A stretch of 64,000 bases of DNA, from the NCBI GenBank assembly GCA_905331475.1, contig CAJNYU010002627.1, forward strand, positions 28,760 to 92,759, given 5' to 3'. Below are positions 60,761-64,000 of the stretch, one piece after another (the first letter of the stretch is position 1; the number at the start of each line of letters is the position of its first letter). The notes below the pieces were generated by a model. The model ran no database searches. It saw only the letters and a program-made list of their open reading frames with translations, and was not told where the DNA came from. Made by a program: the position numbers and the translations under genes. This DNA is from Rotaria socialis (taxonomy: Eukaryota; Rotifera; Eurotatoria; Philodinida; Philodinidae).

Positions 60761-62079
60761 TTTTTGTATCTAAAAATTTAGCAAGTTTTTATCTTGTTTT
60801 CAAGTCGAATAGAAGACTAAAATGTCTACTGTAGTCTGACTATATATTCATCATTTATAAATGCGAGCATTTTATTCCTGATGACTAATGCGGTTACTTA
60901 TTATTTTAGCAAAAGAAAAACAAAAAATAGGTAGTAGACTTCAGATTTTGCTATTTTTCTTTATGATTCTACACACTCCGCACGTGGTGTGTCATTGCAC
61001 AAACTGTCGCAACACGGATATTATAGGAATTTATATATGTTATGTATCAACATCTGGCTAAACAATTCTCGATAGATGCCATTGCCAAGCTTAAATGTCG
61101 GTTGATTAAATATTTACCAATCTCACAGTGAAATACATTTTCAGCAAGTAAAACGTCAAAAACTATGTAATTTAGACTGTGAGTATGATTAGAAAAATCA
61201 ATAGAATTCACCAATGAACTATCTTCAGCAAGATGTGAAGTATTTAATATATAAATTAAGTTCGTATATTCTCGATAACGTAAATAAGCATATTATTATG
61301 TGCATATCTCAATATTGTTTCCTAATAGATGTTCAATCAAAAAAGAAATTGTTTCATATCATTTTAGTAGTGAGATGTCGCTTGAGACTTCCAGAAAATA
61401 TTTACTTTGTATTTACTAAACTGTTTTTTTCCTGAATATTTATTTGGTTGACTGAAAATTTTTCGATTGATTTATTTTTCTATAATCGGCCAATCTTATC
61501 TGCTGTATATCTACGGCATGCGATCATCTTAAAAAGACATTTGCACATTTTTTTAAATAGTATTGCCAACAATCTCACGTTTTGATTGTGTTATTAACAG
61601 GCAGTTCGATGAAAACAAAACGATTAAAAATTTAGATCGAAGGGTTGAAATTATTGTTTTTATTTTTATACCTATAAAAACACGGTTCAACAAAGGTATG
61701 ACTTGTAAATCGTTTATTGAGAAGAAAAAATAATAAAACCATTAAGCAACAAATGAACATATGTGAATTATACAAATTTATTCGATAAGAATAGAAGTTG
61801 GTTGAAATTTTTTTCTCGATAAATTTCATATGACAAAGAATGATTCTTAAATTCCCAGAATAATTTCCGTCATTTGATATTGAACAATTTTTTAAATTAT
61901 TGTCAAAATATTCAATAATGCATACAATGGAAATAAAAATAACTGAAAATACCGCTAATAAATGTGTGTATAATAAACATTGGGTATATTCGAAATGAAA
62001 ATTTCTTCGTGTATAAATATAATGGCAATAGTGAATATATTTGATAACATGAGTAATTATGTTGGCTATTTAAAAGTCC
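60761..62079. other. Upstream region of the vault-PARP gene and spacer
   Basis: AT-rich; open frames at 61214-61829 have no recognisable content. The promoter of the minus-strand vault-PARP gene must lie at the start of this stretch. Confidence 0.5.
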
Positions 62080-62720
62080 ATGCGATTGAAATCCTATTGG
62101 CCAAATAAAGCAGGGCGTGGGTGTGAGTGTACCAGTGCGATTATGGACAAATGGCCATCCTCGTTGCCCACGCACACACATACAACGTCTTTTGCGCACA
62201 TCATTCACGATGAACACGAATATCTTCAATTGAGAAATCAAATGTTAGCAAAAGTAACACTGGGCAAACATGCAAGAACATCTCAAATTGCTAATCAAAT
62301 CGATCAGAACCAGAGACCTGCACAGGAAAAGATTTTTCGTCCTGTCCTAACCTGTCCTGCTGGCTACTTTGGTCCTGGCGGGCGTCAGGGCAAGACAAAA
62401 ATCGAAATCTCATCCTGTCCTCCAGGACAGGGCAGGACAGGACACCAGGACAGCAGGACCGCCCTGCCCTGTGCACGTCTCTGATCAGAACAGACCATCA
62501 ACAACCACAGACTCTTTGGTGAAATTAGAATTATGGAATAACCAGCAATACACGAATGGCCAATATCGCATGATCACCCATTAAACCTATGAAAGCTGGT
62601 TCGCACAACATAAATCGATTATACACAAAATACGGTGCGACTCCTTTGGCAAAATAAAGATCGTTATAAAGAAGTTCATAGGCGGAACACGAAATAATCG
62701 TAACTTGTGCATGAGAAAAT
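62080..62720 (+). pseudogene. Unknown open frame interrupted by a hAT-like element
   Basis: The frame reads through HIIHDEHEYLQLRNQMLAKV and NQIDQN. It then meets an element at 62311-62483 and resumes in the same frame after one copy of the 8-bp duplication (RPSTTTDSLVKLELWNNQQY). After an in-frame TAA (62582) it again looks coding (TYESWFAQHKSIIHKI). I do not recognise the protein. The element and the later stop make the present copy unlikely to be functional. Confidence 0.5.
62311..62483. mobile_element. hAT-like miniature element (CCTGTCC/GGACAGG words)
   Basis: This 173-bp element has ends CAGAGACCTGCACAGG and the inverse CCTGTGCACGTCTCTG, and a perfect 8-bp target duplication ATCAGAAC (62303-62310 and 62484-62491). 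The interior is built from CCTGTCC, CCTGCTGG, GGACAGG and CAGGACAGCAGG. It is far more GC-rich than its surroundings. Confidence 0.9.
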
Positions 62721-63875
62721 TTGGAAATTTTATTCTTTCCTATTGTAAAATTTTTCTGATACCAATAAATCTTTCAAATTCAGCTAGCCTACGAAGATAA
62801 CTGAGAAAACAAAACAAAATAAAATAATTTTCATCTTGCCCAGATAGCAAAACCTACAGATTTCTGACATTAGATCATAGTATACTTGATTCACACTCAA
62901 GAATCAGAATAATTGCCATATAGCTATGGCAGATTAAATATTTATTAAGAAATAAAAATAGCTGTATGTTTCATTAAAAACAAGTATCTCTTTTGGATAA
63001 AATATGTTTTATTTTCTTTGTAATAGCAGATTCTAAAGATACCCGATGATAACTAAGTTAACCTGTAGTCAAAACGTGTCGCATTTGCCTTTGAATCTGC
63101 CAGAAATTGAGTACATAACTCCCCCTCCCCCTCAATCCTCATTGTAGTTATATATACTCTTCTCTATCATTTAACTGTTTTATTTACCCCCTGATAAGAA
63201 GAGTATAAAACATTTTCATCATATTGACTTTGTTAAAGAAAGCTTCGCTTTGTGCGCGTGATTTGAATAAATGTAAGTGACATTAATGTCTCAACGATTT
63301 TATATCATTCAGAAAATGAACGATATAATTATATGTGCCGTGTTTCCACAGTTGAACGGTTAGAGACACGATTCAGGTAACCAGTTATAATATCATAGGT
63401 TCGTTTCGTTCATTTTCCGCATGATATTTAATCGTCGAACGTCAAAGGAAGTAAAAAGCATTATTGTATAGAAACGATACTTGTATTTATCAAGAACAAC
63501 AATCTCTTTATTTATCTAAATAGATAAATACTAAGAATCGTTGCGCCCAGAGGAGGATCTCTATATCTTTTTTTCACACCACTACCCCTATATGGCAACT
63601 CCAATTGCTATTTGTTTTCGTATCGTCGCTTTTTCAATTGATGCGTGGAAAGGCTTTAAAAAGCACCCGATTCAACAGCATTAGCTTTCGCTGATACTTG
63701 CCGGGCAGCACATCGTTGAAATGAATGTCTTTTGTGGGTACAAACAGACACGGAAAAAACTGGGGACCACTTTTCTTAACAATTTTATGAGTATCGTTTT
63801 TGTGAGTCCTCTTGTTTAGAAATACAGCAAGGATAGAAAACTTCTTTTTTGACCAATCGATAACTTAAGGTGTTC
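62721..63875. other. Intergenic region
   Basis: AT-rich; no supportable gene. GATAAATA-type short repeats near 63510-63530. Confidence 0.5.
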
Positions 63876-63885
63876 TCTAGGGTGG

Positions 63886-64000
63886 CGGTATGTTCGCCAA
63901 TAAGACTTTCGCCAATAAGACATTCGCCAATGGCGAAGTTCCACCGAATGTGTTGGCGAAAGTACAGTGGACTTTTGCCAATTGGCGAAGTTCCACCGAA
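63886..64000. repeat. Palindromic-word repeat (TTCGCCAA/TTGGCGAA), cut by the window edge
   Basis: Starts near GGTGGCGGTATGTTCGCC and continues with TTCGCCAATAAGAC (twice), CATTCGCCAATGGCGAAG, TTCCACCGAATG and CCAATTGGCGAAG. The last is repeated: GGCGAAGTTCCACCGAA occurs at about 63933 and again at the very end. The right border is outside the window. Confidence 0.65.

Noticed and set aside
1..64000. tRNA or rRNA genes
   Set aside because: I saw no cloverleaf with conserved A/B boxes and no rRNA-like stretch while reading; a dedicated scan was not possible.

Overview
The window is AT-rich nuclear DNA of an animal, most likely a bdelloid rotifer. Three things point there: canonical GT-AG introns, mostly about 45-110 nt; an F-box/leucine-rich protein type I know as very numerous in bdelloids; and metazoan families for cilia, vault particles, RanBPM and EMAP. 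The species assignment is inference. Exon models below were built by eye from splice signals, reading phase and family homology.

Layout. 0-4.3 kb: an intact two-exon F-box gene (minus). 4.3-7.6 kb: a complete 11-exon RanBPM (RANBP9/10) gene (minus). 7.6-22.9 kb: gene-poor and transposon-rich. It holds a foldback element, several unusual elements built from short palindromic words, an F-box pseudogene and a BIRC6-type E2 pseudogene. 22.9-28.6 kb: a doublecortin-HELP-WD40 (DCX-EMAP-like) gene (plus). 29.2-30.5 kb: a ciliary microtubule inner protein gene of the CIMIP2/FAM166 family (minus), divergent from a PWWP-domain gene at 30.9-33.2 kb (plus). 35.2-41.9 kb: two tandem four-exon genes for small four-helix membrane proteins. 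42.5-46.8 kb: broken genes and nested repeats. 47.1-60.8 kb: one large vault-PARP (PARP4-like) gene (minus) that carries an Hsp70 substrate-binding-domain-like segment. 60.8-64 kb: repeats, including a hAT-like element inserted in an open frame.

Together the intact genes suggest ordinary housekeeping and ciliary functions. DCX-EMAP and CIMIP2 both belong to microtubule/axoneme biology and lie convergently. RanBPM is a scaffold of the CTLH E3 ligase, and vault-PARP modifies vault particles.

The most distinctive material is (i) the vault-PARP/Hsp70 fusion and (ii) a set of short elements whose bodies are filled with different self-complementary 'vocabularies' (ACGG/CCGT, TTCCGG, ATCGGA, CCGCGG, GACTTG, CCTGTCC, TTCGCC). 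Two of them show hAT-type ends and perfect 8-bp target duplications. I could not run any search, so novelty is a judgement from memory.
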